Notes: generated from the sequence alone by a model not told the origin. Shown: positions 40,728-51,475, numbered from the stretch's first letter. The stretch is 64,000 nucleotides of DNA from Merluccius polli (GCA_030340625.1 JAOPHQ010002280.1:186001-250000), one strand, 5' to 3'. Program-made: numbers and translations.

Positions 40728-42347
40728 TCAATCATCTTCCTCTTCATCATCACTTTCATCACTGGAGTAGGAGAAGAATTCCTCATCCATGTCATCAGTA
40801 GGGGAATCAGTGTCTTCCTTGCTGAGAATGTTGGCAATACTCTGAGGTAGCTGTTCGCCATCATACCAGTTGATACCATACTGGTTGTCCTTCAACATCC
40901 ATCCATGGTCTTTAGGATCCAGGTCTGAAGGATTTCTAGCTGGGGCATTCTTCCACAAGTAGGCAATATAGTTTGCTCTTCGGACTTTGTTGACCAGTGA
41001 AGAATGACAAGGAGGCATATCACTTGGGTTGACACCTTTCATTTTGCTGAGAGGCTGGGTCTTTGTTTTGCTAGGTGCATACTTCTGCTCGAACAGAGCC
41101 AACCTGACATCATTGACCTTAGAGAGCTTTGGCATTGAATACATGCAGCATGTGAACTTCTCTATCTCTTTCATTGTGTTGTCATCAACTGTGTCACTTC
41201 TACCAAGGCAGGCAAATGCACTGACAAATTGTTGTCTCTTCTTCATCAGGTCAAATGGTCTCATCTTTCCCTTGTTCACAAAGGAAGCTGAGTAGTCTGA
41301 CCCAGTGTAGGCATGAAATGCAGGCAAGGCTTCAAGGAGTTCTCTGTCCATATGTTCAACCAGCTGGGACATGTTGATATACCGCCTTGTGTTGTTTGAG
41401 CTCAGACCAACATCCATCCAGACCAATGGTTTGTCAGGCATTTGTGAGATGTGATGTAACAGGAGTACAAACACATCTGTGTCAGAACACCTCACAGCAA
41501 CTGTGGGCTTTTCATTTGTCAGCAGCCTTGATAGATGAAACACAATCCTGGTGTCCGCTTCCTCGTGTGTGCAAGCCAGATCTGCTGCTTCTTTATGAAT
41601 AACTGAGCCTTGCTGGACTGTGTAATGATGGCACACATCATCTACTGCAAGATACACATGGTGGCCAGCAAGTGTGTTAGGATCTGCATGGCTAGCCCAT
41701 TCCCGAGCAAGAAACTGCCCAGGACCTGTAATGGAGTAGGCAGTGTCATCTGCTGATCGCCTGGAGTGTTCAAGATCCTTGATGGATGGATTCTTGTAAA
41801 CATCACAGATCATATCGACTCTCTCTGACATTCTGCAGAGTATCTGTAGTATCAGCGACGCCACTTCTCCCAAGGTGACGGGCAGGTTTTGTAGTGCATG
41901 CAAGAGAAACATACCATCAACAAGGGTGACATCAACAGGACTTCCACGGCATGTGCTGTCCACTTCATTCTCAAGCTAGTGCAGAAGTTTAGACTTGTCT
42001 GTCTTGTTGAGGCTGCCGTCAATGTGGGCTAAAGAAAGAGGCACTGGTGTCAGAGGGAATGAAAATACTTTGTTGAGGTCTAGGTTGTTCTTTGAGCTGA
42101 GGTAGAGTAGGCGTCCAAATAGATCTCTTGTTCCTTGCAACTCCACCACTTTCTTGTTGCTCTTCACAGATGCCTTGACAGCTACTGACGCAAAGTTCTT
42201 CACTTTGCGTCTTGAAATTGCCTTCTCAAATCTTGCAGGATCAAGTCGACATCCATCTTCAAACTCCTGGCACCAACATTTCCCTAGTTCTTGACAGTGC
42301 AGTAGGTCTGCCTTGATGTCATTTGGCACACTCTTCCCTGTTGACAA
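40728..42347 (-). pseudogene. XPG/FEN1-like nuclease-domain protein, nonsense-interrupted
   Basis: From ATG at 42347 the minus strand is open for 540 codons except one TAG at 41976-41978, where the related sequence at 42541 has AAG. N-terminal part: FPLTPVPLSLAHIDGS near 42050 and VDVTLVDGMFLL near 41935, then PSIKDLEHSRR near 41775. The core reads HEEADTRIVFHL (near 41570), RCSDTDVFVLLL (near 41480) and AYTGSDYSASF (near 41300), in the order of the E-A-D, D-x-D and G-x-D-Y motifs of XPG/FEN1 PIN nucleases. The tail is acidic (SSDESDDEEEDD). The family is widespread and uncharacterised in fish and invertebrates and often repetitive. The nuclease assignment is motif-based inference. Confidence 0.7.
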
Positions 42348-42579
42348 ACAATACCTGTAATGGAGTAGGCAGTGTCATCTGCTGATCGCCTGGAGTGTTC
42401 AAGAGTATCTGTAGTATCAGCGACGCCACTTCTCCCAAGGTGACGGGCAGGTTTTGTAGTGCATGCAAGAGAAACATACCATCAACAAGGGTGACATCAA
42501 CAGGACTTCCAGGGCATGTGCTGTCCACTTCATTCTCAAGCTTGTGCAGAAGTTTAGACTTGTCTGTCTTGTTGAGGCT
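42348..42579. repeat. rearranged centre of the palindrome
   Basis: Bases 42353-42402 repeat 41726-41778 directly and 42403-42575 repeat about 41838-42010, with the intervening ~60 bp missing. The right arm then starts abruptly at 42580. Confidence 0.8.
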
Positions 42580-43490
42580 ATGTGTGCCATCATTACACAG
42601 TCCAGCAAGGCTCAGTTATTCATAAAGAAGCAGCAGATCTGGCTTGCACACACGAGGAAGCGGACACCAGGATTGTGTTTCATCTATCAAGGCTGCTGAC
42701 AAATGAAAAGCCCACAGTTGCTGTGAGGTGTTCTGACACAGATGTGTTTGTACTCCTGTTACATCACATCTCACAAATGCCTGACAAACCATTGGTCTGG
42801 ATGGATGTTGGTCTGAGCTCAAACAACACAAGGCGGTATATCAACATGTCCCAGCTGGTTGAACATATGGACAGAGAACTCCTTGAAGCCTTGCCTGCAT
42901 TTCATGCCTACACTGGGTCAGACTACTCAGCTTCCTTTGTGAACAAGGGAAAGATGAGATCATTTGACCTGATGAAGAAGAGACAACAATTTGTCAGTCC
43001 ATTTGCCTGCCTTGGTAGAAGTGACACAGTTGATGACAACACAATGAAAGAGATAGAGAAGTTCACATGCTGCATGTATTCAATGCCAAAGCTCTCTAAG
43101 GTCAATGATGTCAGGTTGGCTCTGTTCGAGCAGAAGTATGCACCTAGCAAAACAAAGACCCAGTCTCTCAGCAAAATGAAAGGTGTCAACCCAAGTGATA
43201 TGCCTCCTTGTCATTCTTCACTGGTCAACAAAGTCCGAAGAGCAAACTATATTGCCTACTTGTGGAAGAATGCCCCAGCTAGAAATCCTTCAGACCTGGA
43301 TCCTAAAGACCATGGATGGATGCTGAAGGACAACCAGTATGGTATCAACTGGTATGATGGCGAACAGCTACCTCAGAGTATTGCCAACATTCTCAGCAAG
43401 GAAGACACTGATTCCCCTACTGATGACATGGATGAGGAATTCTTCTCCTACTCCAGTGATGAAAGTGATGATGAAGAGGAAGATGATTGA
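42580..43490 (+). pseudogene. C-terminal half of the XPG-like gene in the right arm
   Basis: Reads CHHYTVQQGSVIHKEAADLA onward, through HEEADTRI, DTDVFVLLL and YTGSDYSASF to the acidic end. It differs from the left-arm protein at about three of 302 residues (P/S, A/P, P/S). There is no upstream start of its own, because the first ~180 codons lie only in the centre on the other strand. It is a truncated inverted copy. Confidence 0.8.
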
Positions 43491-44303
43491 TTGTGTATCT
43501 ATGATATAATTTATATATGTTGGTGTTAACATTTTCAAAAACATTTTGTCTTTAGAAAATAAAAATATTAAGTTACCATTGCATGTACATAATAAAATTC
43601 TTGAAATAAAATAATTATCATAATTATATTATATTATAATCATAATTATCTTTTATACCTAAATAATGCTCATTATCAATCATTCATTGGATGATATTTG
43701 ATAAAGTTAAGGAAATAATGGATTTTGCAATATCTCTCCATCATACATTAAAAATGCCAAAAAAACGTTGACGAGTGACATAGGTTTGAAGTAATACAGT
43801 GAATGAATGGCAACAGGTAGGTTTATCAAATTTAAAGACTTAAATCCTGAGACTGTTTCCTACAGAAGACAGCCATTTAAAATACTAGACTTGTGTTTTT
43901 GGTAAACTACTGGAATTGTCAATATAAAACAATGTGTGGTGTATGGGTGCATAGATCGGCGGCCATCTTGAAATGCAAAATAGAGGGTCATAAAACAGTT
44001 TGAGAGCAAAATAAGTCACAGATTTGAAATCAGCACTGCAAAATTGTGCTAGTAAGCCCAATTTGGTGTCATTTGCCTACGTTTATATGGATTTAGGCAC
44101 ATGTTGCTTGAAACCACTCCCAAACAAAAGTGAAAACTGAGATGAACAGGTACCCGACTTCAAATTAATATTGTGAATTTGTGTCTACCTTTAGGTTTGT
44201 AAGACTTGCATTTTTGAATTCCTCACAATTTTCTGCATAAGAAACACCCATTGAACCTTTTGGGCTCAAAAACATAAATAAAACCCTCTTGGCTCTGGGA
44301 CTA

Positions 44304-44372
44304 TCCCCCTCCCCTGGAGGGTCCACAAGACTTGAAGTGGTTTTTGCCTCTTTTTTCTTTTCTTTTTTCCTC
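44304..44372 (+). repeat. linker with splice-acceptor-like end, copy 1
   Basis: CCCTGGAGGGTCCACAAGAC, then TTTTTTCTTTTCTTTTTTCC followed by TCAG. It joins the 102-bp satellite to the ~160-bp satellite and recurs at 45432-45495. Confidence 0.85.
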
Positions 44373-45213
44373 AGACACACACGGACCAGGCCTCCCCCTA
44401 CAACGTCCCACACCCCCAGTCCCGGCCTCCATGCCTCCAGCAGACCCCCCAGCAACACCCCCACATGAGGGACCCCAGGTCCAGGCCCCAGGGGACCAGG
44501 ACCGGGACCCGTACTGGGCCAGCCCCCAGACCCAGACACACACGGACCAGGCCTCCCCCTACAACGTCCCACACCCCCAGTCCCGGCCTCCATGCCTCCA
44601 GCAGACCCCCCAGCAACACCCCCACATGAGGGGCCCCAGGGGACCAGGACCGGGACCCGTACTGGGCCAGCCCCCAGACCCAGACACACACGGACCAGGC
44701 ATCCCCCTACAACGTCCCACACCCCCAGTCCCGGCCTCCATGCCTCCAGCAGACCCCCCAGCAACACCCCCACATGAGGGGCCCCAGGTCCAGGCCCCAG
44801 GGGACCAGGACCGGGACCCGTACTGGGCCACGGTCAGGGTTGGGCAGGCACGGACCAGGCCTCCCCCTACAACGTCCCACACCCCCAGTCCCGGCCTCCA
44901 TGCCTCCAGCAGACCCCCCAGCACCACCCCCACATGAGGGACCCCAGGTCCAGGCCCCAGGGGACCAGGACCGGGACCCGTACTGGGCCACGGTCAGGGT
45001 TGGGCAGGCACGGACCAGGCCTCCCCCTACAACGTCCCACACCCCCAGTCCCGGCCTCCATGCCTCCAGCAGACCCCCCAGCACCACCCCCACATGAGGG
45101 ACCCCAGGTCCAGGCCCCAGGGGACCAGGACCGGGACCCGTACTGGGCCAGCCCCCAGACCCAGACACACACGGACCAGGCCTCCCCCTACAACGTCCCA
45201 CACCCCCAGTCCC
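44373..45213 (+). repeat. ~160-bp Pro-rich satellite, block 1
   Basis: Units share ACACACGGACCAGGCCTCCC, CTACAACGTCCCACACCCCC, CCATGCCTCCAGCAGACCCC and GACCGGGACCCGTACTGGGC. Two spacer variants occur (AGCCCCCAGACCCAG or ACGGTCAGGGTTGGGCAGG). Confidence 0.93.
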
Positions 45214-45432
45214 GACGAGTTCCCCCTCCTCTGGAGGGTCCTAAAGACCTCCAGACTCGGGGCTACTCGCTGCACTATTCAGTCCGACATGGTGAGCCGT
45301 TTCGGCCTCACACGCGACGTGTTCCCCCTCCTCTGGAGGGTCCTAAAGACCTCCAGACTCGGGGCTACTCGCTGCACTATTCAGTCCGACATGGTGAGCC
45401 GTTTCGGCCTCACACGCGACGTGTTCCCCCTC
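45214..45432 (+). repeat. 102-bp satellite, two units, block 2
   Basis: Same unit as 39585-40145, followed without interruption by the linker. This block preserves the pre-insertion sequence of the palindromic element. Confidence 0.93.
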
Positions 45433-45494
45433 CCCTGGAGGGTCCACAAGACTTGAAGTGGTTTTTGCCTCTTTTTTCTTTTCTTTTTTCCTCA
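45432..45494 (+). repeat. linker with splice-acceptor-like end, copy 2
   Basis: Same sequence as 44307-44372 and again placed between the 102-bp and ~160-bp satellites. Confidence 0.9.
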
Positions 45495-46432
45495 GACACA
45501 CACGGACCAGGCCTCCCCCTACAACGTCCCACACCCCCAGTCCCGGCCTCCATGCCTCCAGCAGACCCCCCAGCACCACCCCCACATGAGGGACCCCAGG
45601 TCCAGGCCCCAGGGGACCAGGACCGGGACCCGTACTGGGCCAGCCCCCAGACCCAGACACACACGTCCCACACCCCCAGTCCCGGCCTCCATGCCTCCAG
45701 CAGACCCCCCAGCAACACCCCCACATGAGGGGCCCCAGGTCCAGGCCCCAGGGGACCAGGACCGGGACCCGTACTGGGCCACGGTCAGGGTTGGGCAGGC
45801 ACGGACCAGGCCTCCCCCTACAACGTCCCACACCCCCAGTCCCGGCCTCCATGCCTCCAGCAGACCCCCCAGCAACACCCCCACATGAGGGACCCCAGGT
45901 CCAGGCCCCAGGGGACCAGGACCGGGACCCGTACTGGGCCAGCCCCCAGACCCAGACACACACGGACCAGGCCTCCCCCTACAACGTCCCACACCCCCAG
46001 TCCCGGCCTCCATGCCTCCAGCAGACCCCCCAGCAACACCCCCACATGAGGGACCCCAGGTCCAGGCCCCAGGGGACCAGGACCGGGACCCGTACTGCGC
46101 CAGCCCCCAGACCCAGACACACACGGACCAGGCCTCCCCCTACAACGTCCCACACCCCCAGTCCCGGCCTCCATGCCTCCAGCAGACCCCCCAGCAACAC
46201 CCCCACATGAGGGGCCCCAGGTCCAGGCCCCAGGGGACCAGGACCGGGACCCGTACTGGGCCACGGTCAGGGTTGGGCAGGCACGGACCAGGCCTCCCCC
46301 TACAACGTCCCACACCCCCAGTCCCGGCCTCCATGCCTCCAGCAGACCCCCCAGCAACACCCCCACATGAGGGACCCCAGGTCCAGGCCCCAGGGGACCA
46401 GGACCGGGACCCGTACTGGGCCAGCCCCCAAA
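45495..46432 (+). repeat. ~160-bp satellite, block 2
   Basis: About six units, same variants as block 1. The last unit is broken off inside AGCCCCCA and joins the 99-bp satellite at 46432. Confidence 0.93.
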
Positions 46433-47248
46433 ATGAAGAAGTAAATTTGGGACACTTTTTTTGCACAAAAGTGTCCGAAAATGAAGGAGTAAATTTGGGA
46501 CACTTTTCTTTCTACGCAAAAGTGTCCGAAAATGAAGGAGTAAATTTGGGACACTTCTCTGCACAAAAGTGTCCGAAAATGAAGGAGTAAATTTGGGACA
46601 CTTTTCTTTCTACGCAAAAGTGTCCGAAAATGAAGAAGTAAATTTGGGACACTTCTCTGCACAAAAGTGTCCGAAAATGAAGGAGTAAATTTGGGACACT
46701 TTTCTTTCTACGCAAAAGTGTCCGAAAATGAAGAAGTAAATTTGGGACACTTTTTTTGCACAAAAGTGTCCGAAAATGAAGGAGTAAATTTGGGACACTT
46801 TTCTTTCTACGCAAAAGTGTCCGAAAATGAAGAAGTACATTTGGGACACTTTTTTTGCACAAAAGTGTCCGAAAATGAAGGAGTAAATTAGGGACACTTT
46901 TCTTTCTACGCAAAAGTGTCCGAAAATGAAGGAGTAAATTTGGGACACTTCTCTGCACAAAAGTGTCCGAAAATGAAGGAGTAAATTTGGGACACTTTTC
47001 TTTCTACGCAAAAGTGTCCGAAAATGAAGAAGTCAATTTGGGACACCTTTTTTGCACAAAAGTGTCCGAAAATGAAGGAGTAAATTTGGGACACTTTTCT
47101 TTCTACGCAAAAGTGTCCGAAAACGAAGGAGTAAATTTGGGACACTTTTCTCTAGGCAAAAGTGTCCGAAAATGAAGGAGTAAATTTGGGACACTTTTCT
47201 CTAGGCAAAAGTGTCCGAAAATGAAGGAGTAAATTTGGGACACTTTTT
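46433..47248 (+). repeat. 51/48-bp satellite, block 2
   Basis: Same halves as 37420-39565 and the same orientation, but less regular: a third spacer type (CTCTGCAC or CTCTAGGC) and scattered substitutions are present. Units near 47150-47245 use CTCTAGGC only. Confidence 0.94.
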
Positions 47249-47765
47249 TGGGTCAGGTCAGCCATGACCTTTGACACACTGCCTCTTTTTTACTGTCTAT
47301 TTCAGCATAATTCCTAAACGCTTTAAGCCAGGAGTCTGAAAACTGGGTGTGCGTCTCAGGAGCAAAGGCTCATCCACGGTCTAGAGTTTCAGACCCGTGC
47401 GGCCTTCCCAAGTGTCATAGGTCAGCCATGACCTTTGACACACGGCCTCTTTTTTACTGTCTATTTCAGCATAATTCCTAAACGCTTTAAGCCAGGAGTC
47501 TGAAAACTGGGTGTGCGTCTCAGGAGCAAAGGCTCATCCACGGTCTAGAGTTTCAGACCCGTGCGGCCTTCCCAAGTGTCATAGGTCAGCCATGACCTTT
47601 GACACACGGCCTCTTTTTTACTGTCTATTTCAGCATAATTCCTAAACGCTTTAAGCCAGGAGTCTGAAAACTGGGTGTGCGTCTCAGGAGCAAAGGCTCA
47701 TCCACGGTCAAGAGTTTCAGACCCGTGCGGCCTTCCCAAGTGTCAAAGGTCAGCCATAGTAAAAT
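47249..47765 (+). repeat. 164-bp satellite, three units
   Basis: Landmark GGTCAGCCATGACCTTTGAC recurs at 47261, 47425 and 47589 (period 164). Units also share CATAATTCCTAAACGCTTTA and GAGTTTCAGACCCGTGCGGC. Confidence 0.94.
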
Positions 47766-48400
47766 TGGGACACTTTCCAATTGAGAGAAGTGCCCCAAAA
47801 TGAAGTGAGGTCAAAAAGGTCACCCAAGGTCAGGAAAGCTTTTGGAGGCTAATTTCTGCCAGATTTTTGACTATGTCGTGCGCCAGAGGACCTTCAGCTA
47901 GGATCTTTTCGCCACGTTGCGATACGACCACCACAGAGCTACTTGGCTTTGCTGTTGGTCTACAGAGTTGGGACTCTGGGAGACTGATCAGGGCCTCATG
48001 GGAGGGCCGCAGGCCAAATTTGACGTGGTTCGGTCCATTTTTGCGGCAACGGCGAGCACTCAAAGGGAGGAAAAGGCGAGCGATCAAAGCCCCGCCCATC
48101 GAAAAGTACAGGTCCGAGCGGCACGGTTCGGACGTCCGTCCGCTCGACTAGAGCCCCCGAACGACATATAAAAAATTCAGACTCCTGCGACCTCTAGAAA
48201 AAAAAATCCTCCAACATAAACACTCTGACCAAAGGGTGTTAGAGGCCTTGAGTCTGACAGGCTTCTGTGTGGATTTTATGGGAAAAGAGCAAAAAAAAAA
48301 TCCAGAGGATTTTGGGGATTTTTTTTTACAGATTATCGTTCAGTGGCTCTGGAGGACCCTCTGTTGCGAATCTGGTAGCCCTGGGGTCAAAGGTCGCCGC
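47766..48400. repeat. non-coding unit following the 164-bp array, copy 1
   Basis: Contains an open stretch of 94 codons at 47867-48151 that recurs at 48970-49254. It matches no family I know, and the reverse strand is open too, so I treat it as repeat DNA. Bases 48190-48400 have no second copy here. Confidence 0.6.
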
Positions 48401-48404
48401 ATGG

Positions 48405-48512
48405 CGACACTTTTCTTTCTACGCAAAAGTGTCCGAAAATGAAGGAGTAAATTTGGGACACTTTTCTCTAGGCAAAAGTGTCCGAAAATGAAGGAGTAAA
48501 TTTGGGACACTT
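48405..48512 (+). repeat. 51-bp satellite, block 3
   Basis: Two units with CTTTCTACGC and CTCTAGGC spacers leading directly into the second 164-bp array, as at 47150-47248. Confidence 0.9.
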
Positions 48513-48868
48513 TTTTGGGTCAGGTCAGCCATGACCTTTGACACACTGCCTCTTTTTTACTGTCTATTTCAGCATAATTCCTAAACGCTTTAAGCCAGGA
48601 GTCTGAAAACTGGGTGTGCGTCTCAGGAGCAAAGGCTCATCCACGGTCTAGAGTTTCAGACCCGTGCGGCCTTCCCAAGTGTCATAGGTCAGCCATGACC
48701 TTTGACACACGGCCTCTTTTTTACTGTCTATTTCAGCATAATTCCTAAACGCTTTAAGCCAGGAGTCTGAAAACTGGGTGTGCGTCTCAGGAGCAAAGGC
48801 TCATCCACGGTCAAGAGTTTCAGACCCGTGCGGCCTTCCCAAGTGTCAAAGGTCAGCCATAGTAAAAT
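48513..48868 (+). repeat. 164-bp satellite, two units
   Basis: Same unit and leader (TTTTTTGGGTCAGGTCAGCC) as 47249-47765. Confidence 0.94.
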
Positions 48869-49300
48869 TGGGACACTTTCCAATTGAGAGAAGTGCCCCA
48901 AAATGAAGTGAGGTCAAAAAGGTCACCCAAGGTCAGGAAAGCTTTTGGAGGCTAATTTCTGCCAGATTTTTGACTATGTCGTGCGCCAGAGGACCTTCAG
49001 CTAGGATCTTTTCGCCACGTTGCGATACGACCACCACAGAGCTACTTGGCTTTGCTGTTGGTCTACAGAGTTGGGACTCTGGGAGACTGATAAGGGCCTC
49101 ATGGGAGGGCCGCAGGCCAAATTTAACGTGGTTCGGTCCATTTTTGCGGCAACGGCGAGCACTCAAAGGGAGGAAAAGGCGAGCGATCAAAGCCCCGCCC
49201 ATCGAAAAGTACAGGTCCGAGCGGCACGGTTCAGACGTCCGTCCGCTCGTCTAGAGCCCCCGAACGACATATTAAAGATTCAGACTCGAATCTGGTGGCC
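48869..49300. repeat. non-coding unit following the 164-bp array, copy 2
   Basis: Near-identical to 47766-48180 with a few substitutions. It then meets the inverted 89-bp satellite near 49300. Confidence 0.85.
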
Positions 49301-49309
49301 CTGGGGTCA

Positions 49310-49992
49310 ATCTGTTAAAAGTGCCCTGTATTTACTCCAAAGTGCCCCAAAGCGAAGGGGCGTGGCCCCGGGACACCTCCTGCCAATCCCGGCGAAGTTC
49401 AGTTAAAAGTGCCCCGAATTTACTCCAAAGTGCCCCAAAGTGAATGGGGCGTGGCCCCGGGACACCTCCTGCCAGTCCCGGCGAAGTTCAGTTAAAAGTG
49501 CCCCGTATTTACTCCAAAGTGCCCCAAAGTGAATGGGGCGTGGCCCCGGGACACCTCCGGCCAATCACGGCGAAGTTCTGTTAAAAGTGCCCCGAATTTA
49601 CTCCAAAGTGCCCCAAAGTGAATGGGGCGTGGCCCCGGGACACCTCCTGCCAGTCCCGGCGAAGTTCAGTTAAAAGTGCCCCGTATTTACTCCAAAGTGC
49701 CCCAAAGTGAATGGGGCGTGGCCCCGGGACACCTCCGGCCAATCACGGCGAAGTTCTGTTAAAAGTGCCCCGTATTTACTCCAAAGTGCCCCAAAGTGAA
49801 TGGGGCGTGGCCCCGGGACACCTCCTGCCAGTCCCGGCGAAGTTCAGTTAAAAGTGCCCCGTATTTACTCCAAAGTGCCCCAAAGTGAATGGGGCGTGGC
49901 CCCGGGACACCTCCGGCCAATCACGGCGAAGTTCTGTTAAAAGTGCCCCGTATTTACTCCAAAGTGCCCCAAAGTGAATGGGGCGTGGCCCT
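49310..49992 (-). repeat. 89-bp satellite, inverted relative to 36545-37400, ~8 units
   Basis: ACTCCAAAGTGCCCCAAAGT recurs at 49334, 49422, 49511, 49600, 49689, 49778, 49867 and 49956. Units alternate between CTCCTGCCAGTCCC and CTCCGGCCAATCAC forms, giving a 178-bp higher-order period over part of the array. Confidence 0.95.
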
Positions 49993-50285
49993 AAGTGAAG
50001 GGGCCTGAAAGCCTGGGTGGCTTACCTGAGGAGAAAACAGAAAAGAGTCAATGTTGGGCTGAGAGTGCCCCCCGATGTAAAAGTTATGTCTGCACAGTCC
50101 AGGACCCCAAAAATACCACGGGGCTCCGACTCTGATTTCAGAAGCGGGCCCTTTTTCTCAATTTGGGGCAAAAGTGCCCCTTTCTGAGGTCAGAATGGGG
50201 GCCCAATTTCCATTGGGGTCTCTTTTCGCACAAAGTATACCCGAAATGACCAATTTAGTATACCCAAATTTACCTCTTCCCTCAT
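49993..50285. other. non-coding junction with GTGCCCC motifs
   Basis: No ORF. It includes AGAGTGCCCCCCG and AAAGTGCCCC strings related to the adjacent satellite. Confidence 0.5.
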
Positions 50286-51475
50286 TCTGCTGGGGGACTT
50301 CAACGCTCACGTTGGCAGCGACAGTGAGACCTCACACATAATAGGGTGTGATTGGGAGGAACGGCCCCCCCGATCTGAACCCGAGTGGTGTTCAGTTATT
50401 GGACTTCTGTGCTCGTCACAGATTGTCCATAACGAACACCATGTTCAAGCATAAGGGTGTCCATATGTGCACTTGGCACCAGGACACCCTAGGCCGCAGT
50501 TCGATGATCGACTTTGTAGTCGTGTCGTCGGACTTGCGGCCGCATGTCTTGGACACTCGGGCGAAGAGAGGGGCGGAGCTGTCAACTGATCACCACCTGG
50601 TGGTGAGTTGGCTGCGATGGTGGGGGAGAATGCCGGTCAGACCTGGCAGACCCAAACGTATCGTGAGGGTCTGCTGGGAACGTCTGGCAGAGTCTCCTGT
50701 CAGAGAGAGCTTCAACTCCCACCTCCGGGAGAGCTTTGACCATGTACCGGGGGAGGCGGGGGACGTTGAGTCCGAGTGGGCCATGTTCCACGCCTCCATT
50801 GTTAAGGCGGCCGACCAGAGCTGTGGCCGCAAGGTGGTCGGTGCCTGCCGTGGCGGCAATCCCCGAACCCGCTGGTGGACACCGGCGGTGAGGGATGCCG
50901 TCAAACTGAAGAAGGAGTCCTATAGGACCTTTTTGGCCTGTGGGACTCCGGAGGCAGCAGGCAGGTACCGGCAGGCCAAGCGGAGCGCAGCTGTGGCGGT
51001 TACCGAGGCAAAAACCCGGACATGGGAGGAGTTCGGTGAGGCCATGGAGAACGACTTCCGGACGGCTTCGAAGAGGTTCTGGACCACCATCCGGCGTCTC
51101 AGGAGGGGGAAGCAGTGCATCGTCAACACTGTGTATGGTGGAGACGGTGCGCTGCTGACCTTGACTCGGGACGTTGTGGATCGGTGGAAGGAATACTTCG
51201 AAGACCTCCTCAATCCCACCGACACGCCTTCCGGTAAGGAAGCAGGGCCTGGGGACTCGGGTGTGGGCCCTCCTATCTCTGGGGCTGAGGTTGCCGAGGT
51301 GGTCAGGAAGCTCCTCGGTGGCAGGGCCCCGGGGGTGGATGAGGTCCGCCCGGAGTTCCTTAAGGCCCTGGATGTTGTGGGGCTGTCTTGGTTGACACGA
51401 TTCTGCAGCATCGCGTGGACATCGGGGGCAGTGCCCCTGGATTGGCAGACTGGGGTGGTGGTCCCTCTTTTTAAC
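50286..51475 (+). mobile_element. Rex3/RTE-like LINE, endonuclease C-end to RT N-part
   Basis: Begins LILLGDFNAHVGSD (endonuclease), continues through SSMIDFVVVSSDLRPHV and STDHHLVVSWLRW, then the linker to RT, ending DWQTGVVVPLF near 51470. A C-run near 50365 shifts the frame. The RT catalytic half and tail are absent here; a complementary 3' half lies at 35438-36437. Confidence 0.8.

Larger units (their letters stand above)
40149..44303. mobile_element. palindromic transposon-like element with XPG-like nuclease gene
   Basis: 4155 bp with ends TAGTCCCAGAGCCAAGAGGG and its exact complement. Arms 40149-41638 and 42580-44303 are near-identical inverted copies around a 941-bp centre. The flanks share a 3-bp duplication TCC (40146-40148 and 44304-44306). 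The joined flanks equal the intact satellite-linker sequence at 45421-45445, which is therefore the empty site. The right arm has about 200 bp more than the left (43650-43860). The only gene is the XPG-like one; no DDE transposase is visible. An Academ-type element is my best guess. Confidence 0.82.

Noticed and set aside
44165..46590. Many Pro/Gly-rich ORFs of 100-260 codons
   Set aside because: They arise in all frames of the ~160-bp satellite; the frame changes from unit to unit.
47867..48151. Conserved 94-codon ORF as a real gene
   Set aside because: It recurs inside a satellite unit, both strands are open, and I recognise no family. Kept only as a finding.
36545..49992. CRISPR-like regular repeats
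   Set aside because: Repeats are directly tandem without unique spacers, and the DNA is clearly vertebrate.
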